Shown: positions 1 through 9,604, counted from the stretch's first letter. The stretch: 64,000 bases of DNA from Bacteroidales bacterium (GCA_035299085.1 DATGXG010000002.1:1-64000); one strand, 5' to 3'. The notes: generated by a model from the letters alone, not told the origin. A program made the numbers and translations.

Positions 1-234
1 TTTAGGACGAATGTTAATAAATTTTAAAATGCTTTTTAAAGCTTAGCGAAATAAGAAAAAAAATATTAATTTAGTTTACAAATGTATTTAATATTTTGAA
101 ATTGCCTTCAATCAGGCGATTCGTGCCTTATGTACAATCCGTGTTTTTATTCAGAATATGGTTGATATATATCAGAATTGCCAGGATATAATGAATAATT
201 ATGTTATGAGGCAACATGAACAAACAGATTTGAG
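1..234. other. AT-rich region upstream of recQ
   Basis: Very AT-rich non-coding sequence. It has no open frame, no tRNA-like fold and no clear TAnnTTTG promoter box. It probably holds the recQ promoter and leader, but I cannot place a start site. Confidence 0.5.
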
Positions 235-2427
235 ATGAGCGCCGGCCAGGAAATTTCGCTGATAGATGTACTAAAAAAGCACTTTGGTTTCACCAGTTTC
301 AAAGGTAATCAGGAGGCAATAATCCGCAATGTATTGAATGGTAATGACACTTTTGTGCTTATGCCTACTGGGGGCGGTAAATCACTGTGCTACCAGCTGC
401 CTTCGCTTCTTATGCCGGGTACCGCAATTATCATTTCTCCGCTTATCGCACTCATGAAAAACCAGGTGGATGCCATGCGCAGTTTCAGTGAAGAAGACGG
501 CGTTGCACACTTCCTGAATTCATCTCTGAATAAAGCTGCCATTGCCCAGGTGAAACATGATATCATCGAAGGGAAAACGAAGCTGCTTTATGTTGCACCT
601 GAATCGCTTACCAAGGAGGAAAACATACAGTTTCTTAAAAAGATAAAAGTCTCGTTTTATGCTATTGATGAGGCACATTGTATTTCGGAATGGGGTCATG
701 ATTTCAGGCCCGAATACAGGCGTATCCGCCCTATTATCAATGAAATCGGCACAGAGCCTCTGATTGCTCTTACGGCAACTGCCACCCCCAAGGTTCAGCA
801 TGATATTCAGAAGAACCTGGGCATGCTTAACGCCACTGTTTTCAAATCTTCATTCCGGCGTGCAAATTTATACTATGAAGTAAGGCCCAAAAAAAATGTC
901 ACCCGTGAAATCATCAAATTTATTAAAGCCAATCACGGTAAATCGGGTATAATCTATTGCCTCAGCCGCAAGAAGGTTGAAGAGCTTGCTGAAACACTCC
1001 AGGTGAACGGTATCAAGGCACTTCCCTATCATGCAGGTCTTGATTCTTCTACCCGTTCACAAAACCAGGATAAGTTCCTCATGGAGGAAGCCGATGTCAT
1101 TGTCGCTACAATTGCTTTCGGAATGGGTATAGACAAACCGGACGTACGCTTTGTCATTCATTACGATATTCCCAAAAGCCTTGAAGGTTATTACCAGGAA
1201 ACAGGCCGTGCCGGAAGGGACGGTGGCGAAGGCAACTGTATCGCTTTTTACAGCTACAAGGATATTCAGAAACTGGAGAAATTCATGCAGGGGAAGCCGA
1301 TTGCAGAACAGGAAATCGGTAAGCAGCTTCTTCTTGAAACGGTTGCCTATGCTGAATCATCAGTTTGCAGGCCTAAGCAGTTGCTTAACTATTTTGGCGA
1401 GGAGATGGCTGAAACCTGCAACCATTGCGACAATTGTATCCATCCGAAAACACAGTTTGAAGGGAAAGATGATATAGTCCTGGTTCTTAAAACCATTCTT
1501 GAAGTAAAAGAAAAATTCAAATACGATCATATTGCCAGCATCCTGGCAGGAGTAAAAACTCCGGCCATCAAATCGTACAATCACCAGATGCTTGATCTCT
1601 TCGGGGCAGGAAAAAACAAGGATGCCGGATACTGGAGCATGGTGATCAGGCAGTCGCTTATTAAACGGCTTGTACAGAAAGACATTGAAAATTACGGCCT
1701 GCTCAAGATTGATGAAAAGGGCCATGAATTTCTCAGGAACCCTCAATCGTTCATGATCTCTGAAGATCATGATTACTCGGATACCGATGAAGAAGAAGAT
1801 AGCTTCGGGGGACCAGAAAGACCCGGATCAGCAGATGAGGAACTGTTCAACATTCTGAAAAACCTGAGAAAGAAGATTTCAAAACAGCTTCAACTGCCGC
1901 CGTTCGTTATTTTCCAGGATCCGTCACTTGAAGACATGGCCATCCAGTACCCAGTATCTATCGAAGAACTTCAGAATATAACCGGCGTGGGTGCGGGAAA
2001 AGCCAAGCGATACGGTTCAGAGTTTGTCAAGATCATCAAGAGTTACGTGGAAGAAAAGGAGATCATCCGCCCGCAGGATATGGTGGTTAAATCGATTGTG
2101 AATAAATCAAACCTCAAGGTTTTCATTATTCAAAGCATCGACAGACAGATGGACTTCTCCGATATTGCCGATGCCAAAAATATCGATATGAATACGCTTC
2201 TCAATGAAATAGAAGCCATCGTAAATTCAGGAACAAAAATCAATATCGATTATTACCTGAACAGCGTGATGGACAGCGATCATCAACAGGATATTTATGA
2301 CTATTTCATGGAGGAAGCTGAAGATGAATCACTCGAAAACGCACTCCAGGAGCTTGGAGAAGATAATTACTCGGAAGAAGAGGTGCGGCTTGTAAGGATC
2401 AAATTCATGTCGGAACTCGGAAATTAA
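235..2427 (+). CDS. recQ: ATP-dependent DNA helicase RecQ
   Basis: A 3'-5' superfamily 2 DNA helicase that unwinds recombination and stalled-fork intermediates. Seen: Walker A PTGGGKS (residues 44-50), DEAH box (145-148) within AIDEAHCISEWGHD, helicase motif VI QETGRAGRDG (321-330), the RQC zinc cysteines C378, C395, C398 and C401, a winged-helix region, and an HRDC domain (about 535-605). A C-terminal extension of about 120 residues follows. This is the long RecQ form common in Bacteroidota (730 aa; E. coli RecQ is about 610). Its stop codon directly abuts that of the convergent glycosyltransferase, with no spacer. No Shine-Dalgarno site is evident, as is usual in this phylum. Confidence 0.97.
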   Translation: MSAGQEISLIDVLKKHFGFTSFKGNQEAIIRNVLNGNDTFVLMPTGGGKSLCYQLPSLLMPGTAIIISPLIALMKNQVDAMRSFSEEDGVAHFLNSSLNKAAIAQVKHDIIEGKTKLLYVAPESLTKEENIQFLKKIKVSFYAIDEAHCISEWGHDFRPEYRRIRPIINEIGTEPLIALTATATPKVQHDIQKNLGMLNATVFKSSFRRANLYYEVRPKKNVTREIIKFIKANHGKSGIIYCLSRKKVEELAETLQVNGIKALPYHAGLDSSTRSQNQDKFLMEEADVIVATIAFGMGIDKPDVRFVIHYDIPKSLEGYYQETGRAGRDGGEGNCIAFYSYKDIQKLEKFMQGKPIAEQEIGKQLLLETVAYAESSVCRPKQLLNYFGEEMAETCNHCDNCIHPKTQFEGKDDIVLVLKTILEVKEKFKYDHIASILAGVKTPAIKSYNHQMLDLFGAGKNKDAGYWSMVIRQSLIKRLVQKDIENYGLLKIDEKGHEFLRNPQSFMISEDHDYSDTDEEEDSFGGPERPGSADEELFNILKNLRKKISKQLQLPPFVIFQDPSLEDMAIQYPVSIEELQNITGVGAGKAKRYGSEFVKIIKSYVEEKEIIRPQDMVVKSIVNKSNLKVFIIQSIDRQMDFSDIADAKNIDMNTLLNEIEAIVNSGTKINIDYYLNSVMDSDHQQDIYDYFMEEAEDESLENALQELGEDNYSEEEVRLVRIKFMSELGN

Positions 2428-3546
2428 TCACCTTCTCCTGTATTGCCTGCCCTTCCAGTCGAAAGTCATTGTACTTCCGGCAAAAACCGAAATCAGCACT
2501 TCAAAGGGATAGATCAGCGAAAAGACAAGGAATTTTACAGGTGATAACGAGCGCCGTAAAAACTTCATGAAACTGCTCAATAACATGAAATCGGTAAATG
2601 CTTTTGTACCGAACAGAACAAGGGAAAACCATGGTTTTCCGGTAAACAAACCCACCATTACTGAAACCGGAACGGATAAATTCATTGCCAGCACTACCAT
2701 AGCCACAAATATTGTAAATGAATCCCTGTAGTGCCCTGCTTTGGATGTCCATCTTATCCGCTGTTTGATCAATGCCTGCAATGATTTTGAACCTTCAGTC
2801 GTTACCCATGTTTTTGACGATTTCAGTAGCCTGATGTTTTTACCGGCTCGTTTTGCCGCATGAAGCAAAAAAGTGTCGTCGCCCGAGGGAACGCCCGACA
2901 TCATCGGATCGGCAAGTGAAGTATATAATTCTTTTGTAAATGCCATGTTTGCACCGTTGCAGTAAAGTGGCCGGCCCGCACAGGCAGCACCGCTTCCCGC
3001 GGCCACCAGGCTCAAAAAAGAAACCTGTTCATACAGGAAGTACCATTTTCCGGAAGGAGCCAGATCAACCAGTCCGATAATCAGATCGGGATGGTGGTGC
3101 GCATAAAATGAAGCAATACCTGATAACCAGCCGGGATTCATTGTGCAATCCGCATCGGTAGTTACAATGAGTTCGCCGAATGCATGGTCTACACCTGTTT
3201 GCACAGCCGGCTTTTTACCGGGCTTTATGGTATTCAAAATATAACGGAATTGAGGGTGATTGGTGCAAAACAGCATGACAATGTCCTGTGAACCGTCATC
3301 AGATCCGTCGTCTACAAGAATTACCTCATATAATTCCGCAGGATAATCCTGATTCTTCAGTGCCTCCAGGAATTGGGAAATATTTTTTGATTCATTCCGG
3401 AATGCAGTAACGACGCTGATTTTTACAGCAGGAACCCATTCAAAATCTGAAAAAGAAGGAGTATTTGCCCAGGAATACCTGAACCGGCTTATCGTAAAAC
3501 AGTAAAGGATAAGTACAGTGATCAGGATTGCCGTGGCATAAGCCAT
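2428..3546 (-). CDS. Family 2 glycosyltransferase, membrane-anchored
   Basis: A probable processive inverting GT2 enzyme transferring a nucleotide-sugar unit at the cytoplasmic membrane. Seen: an N-terminal membrane segment (residues 4-20), nucleotide-binding ILVDDGSDDG (about 76-85), the metal-binding DAD (131-133), GDD (222-224) and the QxxRW signature (Q262 to W266). Two or three hydrophobic segments follow (about 277-360). The order matches cellulose-synthase or hyaluronan-synthase-like enzymes, but acceptor and sugar cannot be read. Its start overlaps the stop of the upstream sensor kinase by 25 bases, so the two are probably co-transcribed and translationally coupled. No polysaccharide cluster surrounds it. 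Confidence 0.88.
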   Translation of the reverse strand: MAYATAILITVLILYCFTISRFRYSWANTPSFSDFEWVPAVKISVVTAFRNESKNISQFLEALKNQDYPAELYEVILVDDGSDDGSQDIVMLFCTNHPQFRYILNTIKPGKKPAVQTGVDHAFGELIVTTDADCTMNPGWLSGIASFYAHHHPDLIIGLVDLAPSGKWYFLYEQVSFLSLVAAGSGAACAGRPLYCNGANMAFTKELYTSLADPMMSGVPSGDDTFLLHAAKRAGKNIRLLKSSKTWVTTEGSKSLQALIKQRIRWTSKAGHYRDSFTIFVAMVVLAMNLSVPVSVMVGLFTGKPWFSLVLFGTKAFTDFMLLSSFMKFLRRSLSPVKFLVFSLIYPFEVLISVFAGSTMTFDWKGRQYRRR

Positions 3547-5987
3547 TTACTGATTTTATCGTACAATTCATTAATATTCACCGGCTTTGTAATGAAGTCG
3601 TCACAGCCCGCATCAAGACATCTCAGTCTTTCCTCATTGATTGCATTGGCAGTTTGCGCTATTATGGGAAGACCTGCGTTAAACTTCTTTATTTCAATCG
3701 TAGCCGTAAGACCATTCATCTCGGGCATCTGGATATCCATCAGTACCAGGTCAATTGCAGGATTGTTACGGCATATTTCGACTGCTTCCTTGCCATCAGA
3801 GGCCCTTAGTACTTCAGCATGGGTTTGCTTCAGAAATCCTTCGAGAAATTTATAACTGAACTTATCATCCTCAGCCACCAGGAATGTTTTTCCATCCCAG
3901 TTATGATGGACCCTGGCAGGCCTTGTTTCAACAGGCACCTCCAGCTTCCTGTTTGCTGAAGCAAAACGGATTGTGAAAAAGAAAACAGATCCCTCACTTA
4001 CCCGGGATTCAGCCCACATTTTACCACCCAGCAGTTCGACAAGTCCTTTTGAAATGGCCAGCCCCAATCCTGATCCGCCATATTTCCTCGACGGAGAACT
4101 GTCGGCCTGCATGAACCGTTCGAAAATAAGATTCAGTTTGTCAGCTGAAATACCGATCCCGGTATCCCTGACATAAAACTGCAGGGGGTTTTTATCAGCC
4201 AGGTTATAACCGAATTCAATAAAACCGTTGTGCGTAAATTTAATGGCATTGCCCACCAGGTTTGTAAGAACCTGCCTGAGCCTGATAGGATCGGTGCGTA
4301 TATAAGATTTCTCGTCGGGAAAAGCTTTTTTGGTGATGATTTTTACTTTCGACTTTTCCTTTTTCAGCGTGCGGGTAAGGAAGGTCGACTGAATCTGGTC
4401 GAGCAGGTTATTGAGTGAAAAGTCATCTTCAAGAATATTCACCTGTCCTGATTCAATCTTGGCAAAATCGATTATATCATCAATCAGGTTAATAAGTACT
4501 TTGCCGTTACTGTTTATTATATTAAGGTATTTCTTCCGGTTTGCCCGGCTGAGTGAATCGTCATTCAGCATCTCGGCAAAGCCAAGGATACCGTTCATGG
4601 GCGTGCGGATCTCATGCGACATGTTGGCAAGGAATGCGGTTTTAAGCTTGTCCGATTCCTCAGCCTTGTTCTTTGCAGTTACAAGTTCATATTCAAGCTG
4701 ACTCCGGTGCAAAGCCACAGACACCTGGTGAACGAACGTTTCGATAATATGCTTGAACTTAATGATACTCTTGTTGAGTGTAAGGATCGTAATATTGCCG
4801 AGCAACTTGTTGTCGCGGGCCAAAACAATATTGTAAATCTTATGAATGTGAATCAGGTCCTTAATGATTTTAAGTTTTGCCTGAGGCAATTCCCCCAGAG
4901 TGTTATCCAGCAGATCGTCCTTAAGGATTATCACAGTGCCGGCATTCTGTGCCGTTGATGCCAGCACACCACTTGAAAACGACAGTCCCGTAATTCCCCT
5001 TCCCAGCAATTTTTCAACCTGTGCTGTATAAGGATCAAGTCCGGCAAAATTTTCAATTATGATATTCTTTGAATTCTCATCATATGAAGAAATGATTACA
5101 ACAGCACTTTCGAGAAAGGCAGCGAGCTTTTCGGGAATGTACCTGTAAATTTCATCGCGTGAAGACAGGGATAATAATTCGAGTGCTGAATTGCTCAGAA
5201 AAATGAGGTTGTCGTGGTACACTCTTTCCTTGAGTTCAGCCATTTTACGGTCGGATACATCCCTTGAATTGACGATAATTCCCTTGATCGCAGGGTTACT
5301 CAGCTGGTTTGAAAAAATGCTTTCTACATAAATCCAGCGTTTGTTTTTATGGAGGCTCCTGTATTCCTTCTTGATCTGCTTGCCCGGATTTTGAAGCGCT
5401 TCTTTGATGACTATTTTGATCTGGGGAATGTCATCTGGATGCACCATGTCGAAAAATGGTTTATGCAGGAGTTCTGTAATCTCGAAATCGGATATTTTAT
5501 TCTTTTCAGAGCTTTCGAAAATGATTTTCCCCTGCCGGTTAATAATGGATATGGCATCCGAAGAATTCTGAAGAAGCGCCCTGAACTGTTCCTCGCGCTC
5601 ATGCAGGGTCTTTTCAATGTGAAGGGTGTCGGTCATTTCACGCGAAATGCCGGTTATACCTATTACCTCACCGTTATTATCAAACACAGGCGATTTGTAT
5701 GTTTCAAATACCGTTTCATTGTCAAACAGGTTTTCGATCTGCTCCACAAACTGCCTTTTCTTATTTTGCATTACCTCATTGTCGGATTGCTGAAATTCGA
5801 CTGCCTTTTCGGGAGAGCAAATATCAAAATCGGATTTGCCGATGATTTGATCGGGCTTTTTCCGGTAAGCTTCAGCAAAGGCTTTATTTACATGAAGGTA
5901 TTTTCCGTCAATATTCTTAAGCCAGACAAGATAAGGTATATTATCAAGAATGGTACCCTGTAAGTCTCTTACCTTCTTTTTTATCAT
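3522..5987 (-). CDS. Hybrid sensor histidine kinase with two PAS domains, GAF and receiver
   Basis: A soluble hybrid two-component kinase. Seen in order: PAS (about 10-125), PAS/PAC (130-250), a GAF-like region (260-430), HisKA with phospho-acceptor H458 in NMSHEIRTP, HATPase_c with N580, DTGIGI (608-613) and GSGLGL (638-643), then a receiver domain (about 700-815) with phospho-acceptor D751 (VLMDIQMPEMNG) and K801. There is no transmembrane segment or output domain, so the receiver presumably passes phosphate on or gates the kinase. The downstream glycosyltransferase overlaps it by 25 bases, which links sensing to glycan synthesis by position only. No separate response regulator lies nearby. 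Confidence 0.93.
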   Translation of the reverse strand: MIKKKVRDLQGTILDNIPYLVWLKNIDGKYLHVNKAFAEAYRKKPDQIIGKSDFDICSPEKAVEFQQSDNEVMQNKKRQFVEQIENLFDNETVFETYKSPVFDNNGEVIGITGISREMTDTLHIEKTLHEREEQFRALLQNSSDAISIINRQGKIIFESSEKNKISDFEITELLHKPFFDMVHPDDIPQIKIVIKEALQNPGKQIKKEYRSLHKNKRWIYVESIFSNQLSNPAIKGIIVNSRDVSDRKMAELKERVYHDNLIFLSNSALELLSLSSRDEIYRYIPEKLAAFLESAVVIISSYDENSKNIIIENFAGLDPYTAQVEKLLGRGITGLSFSSGVLASTAQNAGTVIILKDDLLDNTLGELPQAKLKIIKDLIHIHKIYNIVLARDNKLLGNITILTLNKSIIKFKHIIETFVHQVSVALHRSQLEYELVTAKNKAEESDKLKTAFLANMSHEIRTPMNGILGFAEMLNDDSLSRANRKKYLNIINSNGKVLINLIDDIIDFAKIESGQVNILEDDFSLNNLLDQIQSTFLTRTLKKEKSKVKIITKKAFPDEKSYIRTDPIRLRQVLTNLVGNAIKFTHNGFIEFGYNLADKNPLQFYVRDTGIGISADKLNLIFERFMQADSSPSRKYGGSGLGLAISKGLVELLGGKMWAESRVSEGSVFFFTIRFASANRKLEVPVETRPARVHHNWDGKTFLVAEDDKFSYKFLEGFLKQTHAEVLRASDGKEAVEICRNNPAIDLVLMDIQMPEMNGLTATIEIKKFNAGLPIIAQTANAINEERLRCLDAGCDDFITKPVNINELYDKISKWLMPRQS

Positions 5988-6007
5988 AGAAAAAAAATGA
6001 AACTCTG

Positions 6008-6625
6008 CTATTCCTTTTTTCGGCGATTAATTTCATCGCGGATCAAGGAGGCTTTCTCATAGTCTTCTTCTGAAATGGCTTCATTCAGAAGATCCTTCAA
6101 TTCCTGCAGATTATTGTTTTTTAATTCTTCTGTAAACGAACTGTCCTGAACCCGGATGTTTCGTGAAGGAGCGGATGGCTGGTCACCTGAAGGCTGCATG
6201 GCCGATTCCTTTTCAAAATCGAGAATAATGCCTGCCTTTTTCAGAATATCTTCAGTTGTGTAAATCGGACATTTAAAACGAAGTGCCAGGGCAATGGCAT
6301 CCGATGTGCGTGCGTCAATTTCAATTATGCGTTGTCCGTTATCACAGGTGAGTTTTGAATAAAACACTCCTTCTTCGAGCTTATATACAGTTATTTCAAG
6401 TAAATCGATATTGAAAGTCCGGGCAAAATTAAGGAAAAGATCGTGCGTCAGAGGCCTTGGCGGCTTCAGCCCTTCGAGCTGAATGGCAATCGCCTGTGCC
6501 TCAAATCCACCAACAATGATGGGTATTCTTCTTCGGCCATTTTCTTCAGCCAGTACCAATGCATATGCACCGGTCTGCGTTTGACTGTAAGAAATACCCA
6601 ATACGTTGAGTTTAACTTTATTCAT
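6008..6625 (-). CDS. DUF151 bifunctional nuclease-family protein with UvrB/UvrC motif
   Basis: A homologue of the DUF151/BFN family, which includes a nuclease acting on both RNA and DNA. Residues 1-130 form the DUF151 core, including GRRRIPIIVGGFEAQAIAI, ARTSDAIALALRFKCPIY. The C-terminal 40 residues form a UVR-type coiled hairpin (LNEAISEEDYEKASLIRDEI), as in UvrB, UvrC and ClpC, which usually mediates protein contacts. A Gln/Pro/Ser linker joins the two. It lies 20 bases upstream of the hybrid kinase start and may head that operon. A TATATTTG box (minus strand, 6660-6667) sits just upstream of the start. The exact cellular role is not known. Confidence 0.88.
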   Translation of the reverse strand: MNKVKLNVLGISYSQTQTGAYALVLAEENGRRRIPIIVGGFEAQAIAIQLEGLKPPRPLTHDLFLNFARTFNIDLLEITVYKLEEGVFYSKLTCDNGQRIIEIDARTSDAIALALRFKCPIYTTEDILKKAGIILDFEKESAMQPSGDQPSAPSRNIRVQDSSFTEELKNNNLQELKDLLNEAISEEDYEKASLIRDEINRRKKE

Positions 6626-6795
6626 CGATCCCCGTCAGTTGTTTTGAATTTTGGTTATACAAATATAGTGATTTCATCTCTTATCCTGCTTTCGTAAAAT
6701 GCGCATGTCGATATAATTATGCTTTTGTATCTTTGCCGGCAGGAAACTGACTCACACTAAGAGCAAATTGATTTTATCTTAAATTGTTGAATTAT

Positions 6796-6826
6796 TTTGC
6801 TTTTAATGCAAAGTTTTATATTTTTG
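6796..6826 (+). promoter_or_regulatory. Bacteroidota-type promoter for rplU-rpmA
   Basis: TTTG (6796-6799), a 19-base spacer, then TATTTTTG (6819-6826). This fits the Bacteroidota sigma-ABfr consensus TTTG-N19-TAnnTTTG exactly. Transcription should start around 6830, about 30 bases before rplU. A second -7-like box, TATCTTTG, lies at 6728-6735 without a matching -33 element. Confidence 0.8.
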
Positions 6827-6858
6827 CACACCCAAAAAAACTGAAATATCATTATTCG

Positions 6859-7392
6859 ATGTACGCAATAGTAAATATAGCAGGACAACAATTTAAAGTC
6901 GAAAAGGGAAAGAAAGTGTTTGTCCACAGACTGGCCGGAGAGGTTGGAGAAGATGTTACCTTTGATAAGGTTATGCTCATCAGCAATGATGACAAGGTGA
7001 ATGTTGGTGCTCCTTACCTGCCTGATGCAGTTGTTCTGGCTCAGATTGTTTCGCATCTGAGGGGTGACAAGGTTTTGGTTTTCAAGAAGAAAAGAAGAAA
7101 AACCTATCAGAAACTGAACGGTCACAGGCAGAATTTTACTGAAATTCTGATCGAGGACATCAGTGAAACGGGTACTCCTAAGAAATCGGAAAGGAAAAAA
7201 GCAACTCCAAAGCCTGAAGTTACTGCCGAAGCAGCTCCTGCCGAAGCACAGGTAGAAAAACCTGCAAAAGCAGCAGCTAAGAAGGCAGCTCCCAAAGCCG
7301 CTCCTAAAGCCGCCGCTGAGAAAAAAGCGCCTGCAAAGAAAGCTGAAAAGCCGGCTGCAAAAGCTGCAACTAAAAGCAAGAGCGCAAAGTAA
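6859..7392 (+). CDS. rplU: 50S ribosomal protein L21 with long basic tail
   Basis: Large-subunit protein binding 23S rRNA. The core (residues 1-102) starts [17 protein letters not shown] and contains the [13 protein letters not shown] ending typical of L21. I chose the ATG at 6859 because the open frame upstream (from 6784) lies inside the promoter. After the core comes a tail of about 75 residues made almost only of Ala, Lys and Pro, rich in KAAPKAA-type repeats. E. coli L21 has 103 residues and no tail; such tails are common in Bacteroidota and resemble histone H1-like basic regions. It heads an operon with rpmA, 38 bases downstream. Confidence 0.96.
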   Translation: MYAIVNIAGQQFKVEKGKKVFVHRLAGEVGEDVTFDKVMLISNDDKVNVGAPYLPDAVVLAQIVSHLRGDKVLVFKKKRRKTYQKLNGHRQNFTEILIEDISETGTPKKSERKKATPKPEVTAEAAPAEAQVEKPAKAAAKKAAPKAAPKAAAEKKAPAKKAEKPAAKAATKSKSAK

Positions 7393-7430
7393 AGAACAGT
7401 TTATTTCTGAAAATTTAAAAAGATAATTCC

Positions 7431-7691
7431 ATGGCACATAAAAAAGGAGCCGGAAGTTCAAGAAACGGACGTGAATCCCACAGTCAGCGACTGGGTATTA
7501 AAATTTATGGCGGAGAAGTAGTGAAAGCCGGCAACATCCTGGTTCGCCAGCGCGGAACCGTTCATAACCCCGGGATCAATGTAGGTATGGGCAAGGATCA
7601 TACTCTTTATGCCTTAACCGACGGCACAGTTGAATACCATCGCAAAAAAGACGATCGTTCCTACGTATCCGTACATCCGGTAGCAGAATAG
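7431..7691 (+). CDS. rpmA: 50S ribosomal protein L27
   Basis: 86 residues starting [16 protein letters not shown], the classic L27 N-terminus that reaches the peptidyl-transferase centre. There is no Firmicutes-style cleavable N-terminal extension. The motif [22 protein letters not shown] is conserved. It is the second gene of rplU-rpmA and is followed by a strong intrinsic terminator. Confidence 0.98.
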   Translation: MAHKKGAGSSRNGRESHSQRLGIKIYGGEVVKAGNILVRQRGTVHNPGINVGMGKDHTLYALTDGTVEYHRKKDDRSYVSVHPVAE

Positions 7692-7713
7692 CTTCTGCAC
7701 AGTATACCATCTG

Positions 7714-7759
7714 CCCCTGAACTGTAAACAAATGCGTTTAGAGTTCAGGGGTTTTTTTT
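7714..7759 (+). terminator. Rho-independent terminator after rpmA
   Basis: A perfect 10-bp stem CCCCTGAACT (7714-7723) / AGTTCAGGGG (7742-7751) extends inward by five more pairs around a 6-base loop (7730-7735) and is followed by eight T residues (7752-7759). It ends the rplU-rpmA transcript. Confidence 0.93.
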
Positions 7760-7766
7760 ACATTTG
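7759..7766 (+). promoter_or_regulatory. Promoter -7 box for serS
   Basis: TACATTTG matches TAnnTTTG and begins at the last T of the preceding terminator. Its TTG (7764-7766) could be misread as an in-frame start codon, but transcription should begin just downstream, so serS starts at the ATG at 7782. Confidence 0.65.
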
Positions 7767-7781
7767 CACAAACGCAACCTT

Positions 7782-9065
7782 ATGTTAACACTTAACCTGA
7801 TCAGGGAAAAAACCGATGAAGTAATCCGGCGTCTGAAAGTGAAAAACTTTGATGGCTCGGGCATTATACATGAAATCATTGATATCGACAGCTCCCGCCG
7901 GTCCACTCAGAACAGGCTCGACACCACACTGGCTGAACTGAATTCCACTTCAAAGGAAATCGGCGCCCTTATCAAGGCGAATAAAAAGGAAGAGGCTGAA
8001 GAAAAGAAAAACAGGACCGCCACGTTGAAAAAAGATATTGAAGAGCTTTCAGCTTCACTCGAACAATCGGAAACTGCCCTCAGGAATTTGCTTGTAAAAC
8101 TGCCGAATCTTCCTTCAGAATTTGTACCTGAAGGTCATGGCGCAGATCAAAACGTGATCGAACGCCAGGGTGGCAAAATGCCGGACCTGGCTGAAAACGC
8201 CCTGCCACACTGGGACCTGGCAAAGATTTATGATATCATTGATTTCGACCTTGGCAATAAACTCACCGGTGCCGGTTTTCCTGTTTATAAAGGAAAGGGA
8301 TCGAAGCTCCAGCGGGCCCTGATCAATTTCTTCCTGGATGAAAACACACAAGCAGGATATCTTGAGATCATGCCGCCACTGATGGTTAATGAAGATTCAG
8401 GGTTCGGCACAGGACAGCTGCCCGACAAAGATGCGCAGATGTACCATGTCAGTCTTGACAATTTTTACCTGATTCCCACCGCAGAAGTTCCGGTTACAAA
8501 CATATACAGGGATGTGATCCTTGACGCATCCGATTTTCCTGTAAAGAATACCGCCTATACTCCTTGTTTCAGAAGAGAGGCCGGATCATACGGAAAAGAT
8601 GTAAGGGGACTCAACCGTCTTCACCAGTTTGATAAGGTGGAGATCGTTCAGATTCAGCATCCCGATCGTTCCTATCAAGCTCTCGAGGAAATGGTGAAGC
8701 ATGTTGAAATGCTGGTTCAGAAACTTGAACTGCCATACCGTATTGTCAGGCTCTGTGGAGGCGACATGAGTTTTACCTCTGCCCTTACGTTTGATTTTGA
8801 AGTATACGCCGCTGCTCAGAAAAGATGGCTCGAAGTCAGTTCTGTTTCCAATTTCGAATCATTCCAGGCAAACCGGCTCAAACTCCGGTTCAGGGAAGAA
8901 GGATCAAAAAAACCACAGCTTGCCCATACTCTAAATGGAAGCTCCCTGGCTCTTCCGAGGATTGTTGCCGCACTGCTCGAAAACAACCAGTCGGGTGAAG
9001 GCATCCGCATTCCCGCAGCCCTTGTGCCTTATACGGGATTTGAATACATAAATAAGAATGCTTAG
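7782..9065 (+). CDS. serS: Seryl-tRNA synthetase
   Basis: Class II aminoacyl-tRNA synthetase charging tRNA-Ser in the cytoplasm. The N-terminal about 100 residues form the long antiparallel coiled-coil arm that reads the tRNA-Ser variable arm (rich in Lys/Glu). The catalytic core shows motif 2 (PCFRREAGSYGKDVRGLNRL, Bacteroidota-style spacing) and motif 3 (NGSSLALPRIVAALLENNQ). The length is 427 aa, normal for the family. I use the ATG at 7782; the upstream TTG lies in the promoter box. The last eight bases overlap the start of the next gene, a lipoprotein. Confidence 0.97.
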   Translation: MLTLNLIREKTDEVIRRLKVKNFDGSGIIHEIIDIDSSRRSTQNRLDTTLAELNSTSKEIGALIKANKKEEAEEKKNRTATLKKDIEELSASLEQSETALRNLLVKLPNLPSEFVPEGHGADQNVIERQGGKMPDLAENALPHWDLAKIYDIIDFDLGNKLTGAGFPVYKGKGSKLQRALINFFLDENTQAGYLEIMPPLMVNEDSGFGTGQLPDKDAQMYHVSLDNFYLIPTAEVPVTNIYRDVILDASDFPVKNTAYTPCFRREAGSYGKDVRGLNRLHQFDKVEIVQIQHPDRSYQALEEMVKHVEMLVQKLELPYRIVRLCGGDMSFTSALTFDFEVYAAAQKRWLEVSSVSNFESFQANRLKLRFREEGSKKPQLAHTLNGSSLALPRIVAALLENNQSGEGIRIPAALVPYTGFEYINKNA

Positions 9066-9603
9066 CAGCTTTAAAGGCTCCGCATCCGCGGCCCTGCTGG
9101 TCGTTTCTATACTGATTCCCGGATGCAGGCACAGCAAGGATAACCCGATTGATCTTCCCGATGCTCAGGGTATATACTCGGATATTAAATACCTCGATTC
9201 CCTGATGCAATCGCCTCAGACAGACAGTATCTCAACCGCTTCCCTTAAAATTGAAGCCTTGCTGGGGACTTACAACAACAGGAATCAAACACCGGATGAA
9301 CAGGCAATTCTTGATTCCATCAACCGGATATACAGCTTAACATCGGGTTTCCTGAGGTATTGTGTTGATTCTCGAAGCAATCTTGAATTGCTTAAGCAGG
9401 ATGTTTCTGCGACTGAAATTCAGTATAAATCAGGAAAAATCAAAGCGGAGTATTTTATCAATGCCCTCGTGGAATCGGAACAGACACTTGTTGATATTAA
9501 TAACCGGTTTGACATTGACAGGTCGAAGGTTTTAGATGCCCTCAGACGTTTCGGGCAATTGCAAATTATGCTGACGTCTCAGTCCGCTGCACAACCTTTT
9601 TAA
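9058..9603 (+). CDS. Putative lipoprotein of unknown function
   Basis: Residues 1-22 form a signal peptide ending in a lipobox (LIPGC), so the mature protein should be lipid-anchored in the cell envelope. The remaining about 160 residues look mostly alpha-helical, with short Leu/Ile heptad-like stretches, no enzyme motif and no family that I recognise. Its ATG overlaps the serS stop by eight bases, which suggests translational coupling, and the EamA transporter starts one base after its stop. Function is unknown. Confidence 0.8.
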   Translation: MLSSFKGSASAALLVVSILIPGCRHSKDNPIDLPDAQGIYSDIKYLDSLMQSPQTDSISTASLKIEALLGTYNNRNQTPDEQAILDSINRIYSLTSGFLRYCVDSRSNLELLKQDVSATEIQYKSGKIKAEYFINALVESEQTLVDINNRFDIDRSKVLDALRRFGQLQIMLTSQSAAQPF

Positions 9604-9604
9604 C

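Noticed and set aside
2623..2640. 18-bp perfect palindrome GGAAAACCATGGTTTTCC in the glycosyltransferase gene
   Set aside because: No T tract follows on either strand and it lies in conserved membrane codons; probably chance.
5349..5963. Plus-strand open frame of 204 codons
   Set aside because: Antisense to the PAS domains of the hybrid kinase; composition is that of reverse-strand shadow sequence.
6757..7461. Minus-strand frame of 234 codons, Cys- and Phe-rich
   Set aside because: Reverse of the Lys/Ala-rich rplU tail, which yields Phe, Cys and Leu codons.
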